Positions 23,762-32,212 of a stretch of DNA of 64,000 nucleotides are shown here, piece by piece. The number at the start of each line of letters is the position of its first letter. Positions within the stretch are counted from its first letter, which is position 1. The position numbers were made by a program, and so were the translations under genes. The notes under the pieces were generated by a model. The model was given only the letters and a program-made list of their open reading frames with translations, did no database searches and had not been told where the DNA came from. Where the stretch lies: NCBI GenBank assembly GCA_965660675.1, contig CBFIAU010000008.1, positions 1 through 64,000 of the forward strand, read 5' to 3'. Origin of the DNA: UBA12202 sp002691725. GTDB lineage: Bacteria > Pseudomonadota > Alphaproteobacteria > Puniceispirillales > UBA1172.

Positions 23762-24124
23762 TCAAGTCAGGCTTGAACGAACCTGTTTGATCGTTATGAA
23801 CATGCGTTGCGGTTCACTGATGAAAACCGCAAAACCGAATTTGTCATACTATATTTTGCGCTTCTGCCTTATTTTCTCGCCGCTATCTGAGATCACATCA
23901 AGCAGGATGGCATGGCATCCAATCTGATCAGCAACCAGACTAGCTGTTTCAAAAACACGGTGCCTGAGGATACTGCCAATCCCGTTATTTTGCTGTTGCT
24001 TGTCGATGGCAATCTGTCCCCAAAACAATACTGGAACTTCGCCATGTGACGGAACACCTTTTGGGGGCTGGGCAGATAGCGGTGCGCCAGCAATCGCGGC
24101 ATCACAAAGCGGGGGGATTAACCC
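23762..24124 (-). pseudogene. Degraded GNAT N-acetyltransferase gene
   Basis: Directly after the gatB stop, the same minus-strand frame reads VLFWGQIAIDKQQQNNGIG, then a helix, then CHAILLDVISDS, then after an in-frame TAG (23849-23851) YDKFGFAVFIS and a final TGA. This is the C-terminal half of a GNAT acetyltransferase of the toxin-like kind, whose usual motifs are L-A-V-D...G-x-G, ALLV and FYxxFGF. The stop falls where the family has the aromatic residues of the FY-x-x-FGF motif. No start codon or N-terminal half is present. So it is 5'-truncated and interrupted, and surely inactive. Confidence 0.7.
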
Positions 24125-25588
24125 CTAGCTATTGAGTTTTGAGCGCAGGAGGTCATTAACCACATTAGGGTTAGCCTGGCCTTTTGAGGCTTTCATCACC
24201 TGCCCCACAAAGAACCCAAAGAGCTTATCTTTACCGCCGCGATATTCATCAACCTTGTCGGTATTTTCCGCCAGCACCGTATCAATCATGGCTTCGATAG
24301 CGCCCGTATCAGACACTTGCTTAAACCCTTTTTCCTCAATCACTTGATCAGGATCGGCGCCATTCTCAAGCATGATCGCAAACACATCTTTGGCGATCCG
24401 CCCCGATATGGTGCCGTCACCAATCCGCTCAACCAGCTTCCCTAGCTGATCCGGGCTAACCGGCGAGTCGGCAAGATCAAGCCCCATACGATTAAGCGCA
24501 CCAAACAGCTCAACCGTCATCCAGTTTGCCACCAGTTTGGCATCTCGCCCTGCCGCCGCCGCTTCATACCAAGCAGCGGTATCACGATCTTCGCTGATCA
24601 ATCCAGCATCATAGGCGCTAAGCCCGAACTCATCCATCAGCCGTCCACGCAAAGCATCCGGCAGTTCAGGCAAGCTCTGGCGCAGGGTTTCGACCCATGC
24701 AGCATCTAGCTCAAGCGGCAGTAAATCTGGATCAGGAAAATAGCGGTAATCATGAGCATCTTCTTTCGACCGCATTGTCCGCGTCTGACCTGTTGAAGTA
24801 TCAAAGAGACGGGTTTCTTGATCAATGGTGCCGCCATCTTCGATAATCTCAATCTGCCGCGCGACTTCGCTATTGATCGCTTGCGCTATAAAGCGAATAG
24901 AATTGAGATTCTTGGTTTCTGTCCGTGTGCCAAGCTCATCGCCGGGACGGCGCACCGACACATTACAATCAGCGCGTAATGAGCCTTGTTCCATATTGCC
25001 ATCACAAGTTCCCAAAAACCGCAAGATAGCCCGCAATTTGCTAACATAAGCCGCGGCTTCTTCGGCTGACCGCATATCTGGCCGCGAGACAATTTCCATC
25101 AGCGCAACGCCTGAACGGTTAAGATCAATATAAGACTTGCCAGGATGCTGATCATGCATAGATTTGCCAGCATCCTGTTCCAGATGCAGCCGTTCAATGC
25201 CAATATCACGAGTCGACCCATCCGCAAGTGTGATCGTAATGCTACCCTCACCTACGATCGGTTGTTTAAACTGGCTAATCTGATAGCCTTGCGGCAAATC
25301 CGCATAGAAATAGTTTTTGCGGTCAAAAATGCTGAATAAATTAATCTCCGCATTTAGCCCAAGGCCAGTTTTAACCGCCTGCTCAACACAAAACTGATTT
25401 ATGACAGGCAACATGCCGGGCATAGCCGCATCAACCAGCGAGACATGTTCATTCGGCCCTGCTCCAAATGCCGCTGAAGCACCTGAAAACAGCTTCGCCT
25501 GACTGCTAACCTGAGCATGGACTTCCAAGCCAATGACAACTTCCCATTTGCCTGTCCGGCCTTCGATAAGTGAGCTAACATCCGTCAT
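24125..25588 (-). CDS. gatB: Asp-tRNA(Asn)/Glu-tRNA(Gln) amidotransferase subunit B
   Basis: 487 residues, normal length. GatB binds the misacylated tRNA and phosphorylates the attached Glu or Asp before amidation with ammonia from GatA. Signatures: WEVVIGLEVHAQVSSQAKLF at the N-terminus, YFYADLPQGYQISQ, LHLEQDAGKS, SYIDLNRSGVALMEIVS, and the C-terminal YqeY-like tail ending NVVNDLLRSKL. Its ATG overlaps the gatA stop (ATGA), the last link of a gatC-gatA-gatB operon. Confidence 0.98.
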   Translation of the reverse strand: MTDVSSLIEGRTGKWEVVIGLEVHAQVSSQAKLFSGASAAFGAGPNEHVSLVDAAMPGMLPVINQFCVEQAVKTGLGLNAEINLFSIFDRKNYFYADLPQGYQISQFKQPIVGEGSITITLADGSTRDIGIERLHLEQDAGKSMHDQHPGKSYIDLNRSGVALMEIVSRPDMRSAEEAAAYVSKLRAILRFLGTCDGNMEQGSLRADCNVSVRRPGDELGTRTETKNLNSIRFIAQAINSEVARQIEIIEDGGTIDQETRLFDTSTGQTRTMRSKEDAHDYRYFPDPDLLPLELDAAWVETLRQSLPELPDALRGRLMDEFGLSAYDAGLISEDRDTAAWYEAAAAGRDAKLVANWMTVELFGALNRMGLDLADSPVSPDQLGKLVERIGDGTISGRIAKDVFAIMLENGADPDQVIEEKGFKQVSDTGAIEAMIDTVLAENTDKVDEYRGGKDKLFGFFVGQVMKASKGQANPNVVNDLLRSKLNS

Positions 25589-27081
25589 GACGCGGCTCCT
25601 GATGCTACATGATCAAACCCAGCGGCTTTTTCGAGCATAGCCGCCCCTTCAATTAATGTATCTTCACGCAACGCCGGAGCAATTAGCTGAAGCCCAAGCG
25701 GCAGACCATCAGATGATAACCCTGCTGGAACAGATATCGCCGGAATACCAGCCAGATTGGCAGGAACAGTAAAGACATCATTCAAAAACATGCTGACAGG
25801 GTCTTTATCTTCATCACCCAGGGCAAATGCCGCCGACGGTGTTGATGGCGTCAATAACGCATCGACATCAGAAAACACTTGATGAAAGTCATTTTGGATA
25901 AGTCGTCTGATCTTTTGTGCCTTAATGTAATAGGCATCATAATATCCTGCCGACAGCACATAGGTTCCTATGAGTATCCGGCGTTTCACCTCATCGCCAA
26001 AGCCTGCGCCACGAGTTTTTGCATACATCTCATCTAGCGTTGCGCCCTCAACCCGTTGCCCATAACGGACGCCATCATACCGCGCTAAGTTGGATGATGC
26101 CTCGGCTGGGGCAATGATATAATAGGCTGGCAAGGCATATTTGGTATGTGGCAAGCTAACCGGAACGCAGGTCGCGCCAGCGTCTTCGAGCCATTGCCGC
26201 CCTTGCTCCCACAATGTGACAATCTGCTCTGGCATACCGTCAATCGTATATTCATCCGGAATACCAATCCGCATATTTTTCACACCCTCATTCCTGGCTT
26301 TTGATAATGCCGCCATCAGATCAGGCATTGGCGCATCAATAGAGGTGGAATCGCCCTTATCATAGCTAGCCATTGACGTCATCATAAGCGCACAATCGGC
26401 GACATCGCGGGTAATTGGCCCCGCTTGATCGAGCGATGAAGCAAAGGCGACAATGCCAAGCCTTGAACAGCGGCCATAGGTTGGCTTTAGTCCGACTAGT
26501 CCACAAAATGCCGCTGGCTGGCGAATTGAGCCGCCAGTATCCGTGCCGGGGGCGAGCAAAGCTGACCGTGCTGCCATCACCGCAGCTGAACCGCCAGATG
26601 AGCCGCCGGGGGTTAGCGCCTTGCCTTTAAGCGGGCCGTCACTTGCTGTCCATGGGTTAATCACCGCGCCAAAAGCACTGGTTTCATTGGCTGATCCCAT
26701 AGCAAACTCATCACAGTTAATCTTGCCAAGCATGACCGCGCCATCTTGCCAGAGATTCTGCGTTACGGTGGATTCATAAGTCGGCACAAAGCCTTTCAGA
26801 ATACGGGATGAGGCGGTTGTTTCAACGCCCTTGGTGCAGAACATATCTTTGACGCCAATAGGTATGCCCTCAAGCAATCCAGCATCACCCCTGGCAAGAC
26901 GCGCATCACTTGCCTTGGCCATATCCATGGCTTTGTCAGGGGTTGTTAAGACATAGGCATTGTTTTCGGATGTGTCTTGCCCAGCCTTGATATAGGCTTC
27001 GGTTAGCTCAACCGCGCTAATGGATTTATTATCAAGCGCCTGCCTTGCGGCAACCGCTGTCATGGCAAGGATATCGCTCAT
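25585..27081 (-). CDS. gatA: Asp-tRNA(Asn)/Glu-tRNA(Gln) amidotransferase subunit A
   Basis: 498 residues, an amidase-signature enzyme that releases ammonia from glutamine. The Ser-cisSer-Lys triad is visible: Lys in IPIGVKDMF, then GGSSGGSAAVMAAR and the serine in GTDTGGSIRQPAAFCG. It overlaps gatC and gatB by 4 bp at either end, so the three subunits are made in coupled fashion. Its presence indicates that this organism makes Gln-tRNA (and perhaps Asn-tRNA) by the transamidation route, as most alphaproteobacteria do. Confidence 0.98.
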   Translation of the reverse strand: MSDILAMTAVAARQALDNKSISAVELTEAYIKAGQDTSENNAYVLTTPDKAMDMAKASDARLARGDAGLLEGIPIGVKDMFCTKGVETTASSRILKGFVPTYESTVTQNLWQDGAVMLGKINCDEFAMGSANETSAFGAVINPWTASDGPLKGKALTPGGSSGGSAAVMAARSALLAPGTDTGGSIRQPAAFCGLVGLKPTYGRCSRLGIVAFASSLDQAGPITRDVADCALMMTSMASYDKGDSTSIDAPMPDLMAALSKARNEGVKNMRIGIPDEYTIDGMPEQIVTLWEQGRQWLEDAGATCVPVSLPHTKYALPAYYIIAPAEASSNLARYDGVRYGQRVEGATLDEMYAKTRGAGFGDEVKRRILIGTYVLSAGYYDAYYIKAQKIRRLIQNDFHQVFSDVDALLTPSTPSAAFALGDEDKDPVSMFLNDVFTVPANLAGIPAISVPAGLSSDGLPLGLQLIAPALREDTLIEGAAMLEKAAGFDHVASGAAS

Positions 27082-27413
27082 TCCACCACCTTTGGGACAA
27101 CAAAGAAATGTGATGCTTCTTCGGGGGCATTAGACAAGACAGCATCAGGATCATCACCGCTGGTGACAACATCATCACGCATCGGCAAGCTATGGCCGGT
27201 GACACTGGCTAATGGCTCAACATGTGCGGTATCACATTCACCTAGCTGTTCCACCCATGAGATAATAGTGCTGAGTTCACCGCAAAGCGCATCTTCACGC
27301 TCAGGCGCAATCTCTATGCGGGCAAGCTTGGCGATTTTATGGATTGTCGTCTTATCAATCACATTATGATCAGAGTTATGATCAGGATTATAATCGGGGG
27401 TTTTATCGGACAT
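27078..27413 (-). CDS. gatC: Asp-tRNA(Asn)/Glu-tRNA(Gln) amidotransferase subunit C
   Basis: 111 residues from ATG 27413; a longer frame to 27509 would run into the ruvX gene and lacks the family start. Conserved KIAKLARIEI and the C-terminal LRDD-like MRDDVVTSGDDPDAVLSNAP and HFFVVPKVVE identify GatC, the belt-like assembly subunit. The N-terminus has an extra Asp/His/Asn repeat (YNPDHNSDHN) from a short DNA tandem, which makes it about 15 residues longer than usual. It is the first gene of the gat operon, divergent from ruvX with about 60 bp between start codons. Confidence 0.93.
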   Translation of the reverse strand: MSDKTPDYNPDHNSDHNVIDKTTIHKIAKLARIEIAPEREDALCGELSTIISWVEQLGECDTAHVEPLASVTGHSLPMRDDVVTSGDDPDAVLSNAPEEASHFFVVPKVVE

Positions 27414-27473
27414 ATGGCATTCTTTTTCAAAGACAGGTGACAAAAAGCTGTTGAAGCGGTAATAGCATTGCCT

Positions 27474-27944
27474 ATGACGATATGCAAGATTGAGGATTTT
27501 ATATCCCAACGCAACACTATTGGTAAGCTTTTTGCGCTTGATGTTGGCAAAAAAACGATTGGCATAGCTGTCTCTGACCCTGATTGGAAAGTCGCCTCGC
27601 CTGTTTCTATCCTATATAGGCGCAAATTTACTCCTGACATGGACAAATTGATGCAAATAGCGGCAGAGCATGATATTGGCGGCATGGTTATTGGCTGGCC
27701 GCTAAATATGGATGGTAGCATCGGCAGACGTTGCGATTCTATCCGCGATTTTGTTCATGCCATGCTGCGCGTTAAAGATTGGCCTATTTTATTTCATGAT
27801 GAAAGACTTTCCACCGTAAGTGTAGAAAGGGCTATGCTAGAAGCCGATATGACGCGGCAAAAGCGATCTGAACGCCGTGATGCGCTGGCCGCAACATGGA
27901 TATTACAATCAGCACTGGACGTTATGGCAGGGCTGGATATATAA
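27474..27944 (+). CDS. ruvX: Holliday junction resolvase-like protein / pre-16S rRNA nuclease YqgF
   Basis: About 156 residues from ATG 27474 (a TTG at 27468 is also in frame). The RNase H-like fold is shown by FALDVGKKTIGIAVSD, GGMVIGWPLNMDGSIG, FHDERLSTVSVERAML and RRDALAATWILQSALD. The family trims the 5' end of 16S rRNA in E. coli. It is followed 16 bp later by pyrB and is divergent from the gat operon; ruvX next to pyrB is common in alphaproteobacteria. Confidence 0.93.
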   Translation: MTICKIEDFISQRNTIGKLFALDVGKKTIGIAVSDPDWKVASPVSILYRRKFTPDMDKLMQIAAEHDIGGMVIGWPLNMDGSIGRRCDSIRDFVHAMLRVKDWPILFHDERLSTVSVERAMLEADMTRQKRSERRDALAATWILQSALDVMAGLDI

Positions 27945-27960
27945 CAAGTGTCGATATATA

Positions 27961-28983
27961 ATGAGTGTTGATATAACTAGTGTAATGGGTATGAATACAT
28001 CACAACCGCCATATCTTGCCAGTGACCCAATGGGGGCATCGGCATTACCCAATAAGCACCTCTTGGGGATTGAGGGGCTTAACCGACCAACAATCACATC
28101 GCTTTTGGATCGCGCCAATCAATTTGCTGATTTGCCAGCTCGTGAGCAGCTGTCGCATCTGAAAGGCATAACCGTCTTTACCATATTTTTTGAGAACTCG
28201 ACCCGGACCCGCGTATCGTTTGATCTGGCCGCCCGAAAGATGGGTGCCTCAGTCGTCAATGTTCCAGTGGCCACATCATCAATCAAAAAAGGCGAAAGCC
28301 TGATTGATACCGCCGTCACCCTTAACGCCATGCACCCCGATATTCTGGTCATGCGGCACCATAATTCCGGCGCCTCATTGCTGTTGTCGAAATATGTTAA
28401 TGCTGCGGTCATTAATGCAGGTGATGGCAGGCATGAACACCCGACCCAGGCCTTGCTAGACGCCTTAACCATTCGACGGCGCGTTGGCTATATCGAGGGT
28501 TTGAATATTGCGATTTGCGGCGATATTGCCAATAGCCGTGTGGCGCGATCAAATATCCACCTTTTGTCCATATTAGGGGCAAATATTCGCGTCATATCAC
28601 CAACAACGCTTGTTCCAACACATATCACAGAAATGGGCGTTGAGCTTTATCATGATATGGAAGAAGGCTTGCAAGGCACGGATATTGTTATGCTGCTCAG
28701 GCTTCAGCAAGAACGTATGCAAGGCGCGGAAACACCATCACAGCGGGAATATTTCCGCCGCTATGGTCTGACCCGCGAAAAATTGAGCCTGGCCAATCCC
28801 AAAGCCTTAATCATGCATCCAGGGCCAATGAACAGAGGCGTTGAGATATCATCAGAATTAGCCGATGACGTGGAGCGAAGCCTGATCACCGCGCAAGTCG
28901 AAATGGGCGTGGCTATCCGTATGGCGTGTCTGGAGGCGCTGGCCTTTGGTTTAACAAAACCTGATCAGAGAAATATGAAATGA
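27961..28983 (+). CDS. pyrB: Aspartate carbamoyltransferase catalytic subunit
   Basis: About 340 residues. It makes carbamoyl-aspartate from aspartate and carbamoyl phosphate in pyrimidine synthesis. The carbamoyl-phosphate loop FFENSTRTRVSF, the 80s loop SSIKKGES, HHNSGAS, GDGRHEHPTQALLD and HPGPMNRGVEI are all intact. The start is uncertain: ATG 27961, 27985 or 27991 are possible, none with a strong ribosome site; 27961 is the first after the ruvX stop. The stop overlaps the next start (ATGA), coupling it to the PyrC-like gene. Confidence 0.96.
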   Translation: MSVDITSVMGMNTSQPPYLASDPMGASALPNKHLLGIEGLNRPTITSLLDRANQFADLPAREQLSHLKGITVFTIFFENSTRTRVSFDLAARKMGASVVNVPVATSSIKKGESLIDTAVTLNAMHPDILVMRHHNSGASLLLSKYVNAAVINAGDGRHEHPTQALLDALTIRRRVGYIEGLNIAICGDIANSRVARSNIHLLSILGANIRVISPTTLVPTHITEMGVELYHDMEEGLQGTDIVMLLRLQQERMQGAETPSQREYFRRYGLTREKLSLANPKALIMHPGPMNRGVEISSELADDVERSLITAQVEMGVAIRMACLEALAFGLTKPDQRNMK

Positions 28984-30281
28984 CAGCCTCCTTATTTCAA
29001 CATGTCCAGATCATTGACCCAGCATCCAATACCAATATGGTTGGAGAATGTTTGGTTGAACAAGGGCGGATTAGTCAGTTATCTGATCAATCTGGCAGCA
29101 TAAAAGCACCAAAAGACGCCACTATCATTAACGGCAATGGCAAAGCGCTAATCCCCGGATTGGTTGACATGCGGGTTCAGTCTTGCCATCCGGGGGCAAT
29201 TCATAAAGAAACGCCGCTAACCCTGGCGCGCGCCGCCGCCCGTGGCGGCATTACCAGCATTGTCTGTCTGCCGAACACTAATCCTGTATTAGATGATCCC
29301 GAAATGCTGAAATCACAATGCCAGATGCTCGCCGGATTATCTGAACCTTTGAAAGCATTGAAAGTTTATGCTTATGGCGCCGCCACATCAGGGCTTGATG
29401 GGGAGAGCATGGCTGAACTAGGGCTATTGGCTGATGCGGGTGCGGTTGGCTTCACCAATGCTGACCATTCTATCAGCAATAGCCTGACGATGCGGCGCGT
29501 GTTGAGCTATGCCGCCATGCTAAGCCAACCTGTTATTCAACATGCCGAGGACCCTATTCTCGCCGCCAATGGTGAGATGCATGAGGGGGAACATTCAATG
29601 CGTCTTGGGCTTCGGGGTATTCCTGATGCGGTAGAGGAGATTGTCATTGCCCGTGATCTGTCACTGTTGCGGATGACAGGTGGTCATTATCATGTCGCCC
29701 ATATTTCCACGGCCAAAGGCATTGCCTTAATCCGTGCCGCCAAAGCGGAAGGGTTGAAGGTCACCTGTGATACTGCCCCGCCCTATGCTTTGCTTAATGA
29801 TATTGCTGTCCGCGACTATGACAGCCGCTATCGGTTGTCGCCGCCCTTGCGTCATGAAGATGATCGGCTGGCTGTCCTTGATGGTTTGGCTGATGGCACT
29901 ATTGATGCCGTAGCTAGTGATCACACACCCCAAGATAGAGACGCCAAATCGCTACCCTTTGGGCTGGCAGAAGTCGGATATTCAGGGCTTGAAACTCTGC
30001 TTGCCCTGATGCTGTCGCTTTATCATGGCGGCACATTATCATTGATGCAGGTTGTGGCGCTGATTAGTCATCATCCAGCCCAGATACTTGGTCTTAATGG
30101 TGGCCAGATACGCCTTGATGCGCCAGCGGATTTGACTTTACTTGATCTAAACAAAAGCTGGCAGATCAGAGGTGAGAAATTCGCTTCCCTGTCAGGCACA
30201 ACACCATTTGAAGGCGCTCCGGTTCAAGGCACCGTATTAGGCACATGGGTTGACGGCATCCGAATTTATGAGGCTGGATAA
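28980..30281 (+). CDS. pyrC: Dihydroorotase-like protein lacking the HxH metal motif
   Basis: 433 residues of the class I dihydroorotase family. Where active enzymes have D-x-H-x-H, this one reads DMRVQS (Arg65, Gln67), so two zinc ligands are missing. Other ligand regions remain: VIQHAEDP, VAHISTA and VASDHTP. Alphaproteobacterial PyrC-like proteins encoded after pyrB often show this same change and are thought to act as partners of aspartate carbamoyltransferase, with a separate catalytic dihydroorotase elsewhere. It is translationally coupled to pyrB and to plsY (TAATG). Confidence 0.9.
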   Translation: MTASLFQHVQIIDPASNTNMVGECLVEQGRISQLSDQSGSIKAPKDATIINGNGKALIPGLVDMRVQSCHPGAIHKETPLTLARAAARGGITSIVCLPNTNPVLDDPEMLKSQCQMLAGLSEPLKALKVYAYGAATSGLDGESMAELGLLADAGAVGFTNADHSISNSLTMRRVLSYAAMLSQPVIQHAEDPILAANGEMHEGEHSMRLGLRGIPDAVEEIVIARDLSLLRMTGGHYHVAHISTAKGIALIRAAKAEGLKVTCDTAPPYALLNDIAVRDYDSRYRLSPPLRHEDDRLAVLDGLADGTIDAVASDHTPQDRDAKSLPFGLAEVGYSGLETLLALMLSLYHGGTLSLMQVVALISHHPAQILGLNGGQIRLDAPADLTLLDLNKSWQIRGEKFASLSGTTPFEGAPVQGTVLGTWVDGIRIYEAG

Positions 30282-30919
30282 TGTCTGGGAATATTGCTGG
30301 CTTGTCCCTGCCAATCACAATTGCGATAATAACTGCTGGGGCTTATTTAATCGGCTCTATTCCGTTTGGATTAGTCATAGCGCGTCTATTCGGGCTTGGT
30401 AATCTGCGCCAGATCGGTAGCGGTAATATTGGCGCAACTAATGTCTTACGCACAGGCAATAAATTAGCAGCATTGCTGACGCTCATATGTGACAGCGGCA
30501 AAGGGCTGATCATTATCATCGCCTTAACATATATGATGGCAAGTGAGATCATGCTGGCCGCTGCCGCCGTTGCCAGCATTACAGGCCATTGCTATCCGCT
30601 ATGGTTGCGATTTCAGGGCGGCAAGGGCGTTGCCACCGGATTAGGCGTTTTCCTTGGGCTGGATTTTATGGCAGGTGTATTGATCTGTCTGACTTGGCTG
30701 ATTGTTGCGCTTATATTCAGATGGTCGTCTTTATCGGCAATAGTCAGCTATCTCAGCGCCCCTCTATTGATAGCATTAAGCGCCTTTTGGCGCGGCGAGG
30801 AAATGCCGCTTGCGTTGATTTACGGCGTTGGCATCATGGCGGCGTTGGCAACATGGCGGCATCGGTCAAATATCACGCGATTAATTGCTGGCAAAGAGCC
30901 TAAAATCGGCCGTTCTTAA
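30281..30919 (+). CDS. plsY: Glycerol-3-phosphate acyltransferase
   Basis: 212 residues with five membrane helices. It transfers the acyl group of acyl-phosphate to glycerol-3-phosphate, the first step of phospholipid synthesis. Motifs: LIGSIPFGLVIARLFGL, RQIGSGNIGATNVLRTG, and GHCYPLWLRFQGGKGVATGLG. Its ATG overlaps the previous stop by one base, so it is read from the pyr transcript. Normal length for the family. Confidence 0.96.
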   Translation: MSGNIAGLSLPITIAIITAGAYLIGSIPFGLVIARLFGLGNLRQIGSGNIGATNVLRTGNKLAALLTLICDSGKGLIIIIALTYMMASEIMLAAAAVASITGHCYPLWLRFQGGKGVATGLGVFLGLDFMAGVLICLTWLIVALIFRWSSLSAIVSYLSAPLLIALSAFWRGEEMPLALIYGVGIMAALATWRHRSNITRLIAGKEPKIGRS

Positions 30920-30997
30920 TTTTTAATTGTAACTTAACGGTTTCTTAATGCTTCTGCTTTATGATCAGTCATCCACTTGATTAGGGTCTGACCTGAT

Positions 30998-32116
30998 ATG
31001 AAATCACCTGAAAAAATTGCTATTCTCCGGCTTATTCGCACGCAGAATATAGGGCCTGTCACATTGACCACCCTATTGCGCCGCTACAAAAGCGGATTGT
31101 CAGTAATCGAGCATTTGCCCGAATTAAGTGAGCGCTCCAAAATCAAAATTAACCTGTTTTCCAAGGCCAAGGCCGAAGATGAGGTAAGTAAAGTTGAAAG
31201 CTTTGGCGGTAAAATCATTGTCAGGGGTGAGGCGGATTATCCTGACATCCTCAAATATTTTGATGATGCGCCGGGTTGCTTGACTTGCCTTGGGTATCCG
31301 CATTTATTGCAGAACTCCATCCTATCTATGGTTGGGTCACGCAATGCCTCACTTAATGCTCTCAATCTGACACGGCTTTTGGCTAATGATATTGGCAAGG
31401 CCGGATATAGTGTTGTTTCTGGTATGGCGCGTGGAATTGATGCCGCCGCCCATGAAGGGTCATTAGAGACAGGGTCGATTGCGGTCATGGCAGGCGGTGT
31501 TGATCAGATTTATCCCCGCGAGAACACAAAATTATATGAACGGCTTAAATCCGAAGGTCTGATCATTTCTGAAATGCCATTCGGGCTTCAACCTTTCGCC
31601 CAGCATTTTCCCATCAGAAACCGCATCATTGCCTCACTAGGATTGGGATTAGTCGTGATCGAAGCAAACTTGAAATCTGGCTCCCTTATCACAGCACGAG
31701 AAGCCGCCGATCGAGGCCGCGATGTCATGGCTATCCCCGGCTCACCCCTAGACCCACGATCAAAGGGCTGTAACAAATTGCTCCGTGACGGGGCGACTTT
31801 GGTTGAGGAGGCATCAGATATTATAGATGTCATCAAAACCCGATTTTTGAACACGCGCCAACCTGACATGCCGCTATTTCCGCAAACCGAAAAGGATGCA
31901 AATAAAACCATGGGACACAATACCAAAGTAACTGCCAATGAATTGTCAGAAGCGAAAAAGCAATTACTGGAATTATTAAGTTTTGAAGCATCATCAGTTG
32001 ACGAATTGGTCAAGCAATGTCATTTCTCAATTCCTGTCACCAGCACAGCGCTGTTTGAAATGGAGCTTTCTGGTGATGTTGTTCGGCACTATGGAAACCG
32101 TATTTCGCTTGTCTGA
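30998..32116 (+). CDS. dprA: DNA-processing protein DprA
   Basis: 372 residues. The Rossmann-like DprA/Smf domain is clear: SMVGSRNASLNALNLTRLLA, YSVVSGMARGIDAAAHEG, AVMAGGVDQIYPREN, PIRNRIIASLG and LITAREAADRGRDVMAIPG. A C-terminal winged helix (about residues 310-372) follows a polar linker. It loads RecA on incoming single-stranded DNA during natural transformation. It lies between plsY and topA, a common alphaproteobacterial order. Confidence 0.96.
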   Translation: MKSPEKIAILRLIRTQNIGPVTLTTLLRRYKSGLSVIEHLPELSERSKIKINLFSKAKAEDEVSKVESFGGKIIVRGEADYPDILKYFDDAPGCLTCLGYPHLLQNSILSMVGSRNASLNALNLTRLLANDIGKAGYSVVSGMARGIDAAAHEGSLETGSIAVMAGGVDQIYPRENTKLYERLKSEGLIISEMPFGLQPFAQHFPIRNRIIASLGLGLVVIEANLKSGSLITAREAADRGRDVMAIPGSPLDPRSKGCNKLLRDGATLVEEASDIIDVIKTRFLNTRQPDMPLFPQTEKDANKTMGHNTKVTANELSEAKKQLLELLSFEASSVDELVKQCHFSIPVTSTALFEMELSGDVVRHYGNRISLV

Positions 32117-32212
32117 AAACCAGATGCGGATACATTAAGTGATGAATAGGCATCGACTTATCCTCATATAGTGTCATATTAAAACAATTGAAATCTGTTA
32201 GAAAAGTAAATC

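Noticed and set aside
23762..24124. Active toxin-antitoxin module
   Set aside because: The acetyltransferase frame lacks its 5' half and has an internal TAG, and no RHH-type antitoxin gene is adjacent.
27414..27509. Longer N-terminus for GatC
   Set aside because: It would overlap the ruvX gene by over 30 bp and adds sequence foreign to GatC; ATG 27413 gives the family start.
28980..30281. PyrC-like gene as a pseudogene
   Set aside because: Full length, coupled on both sides, and the same HxH loss is typical of pyrB-linked homologues in alphaproteobacteria.
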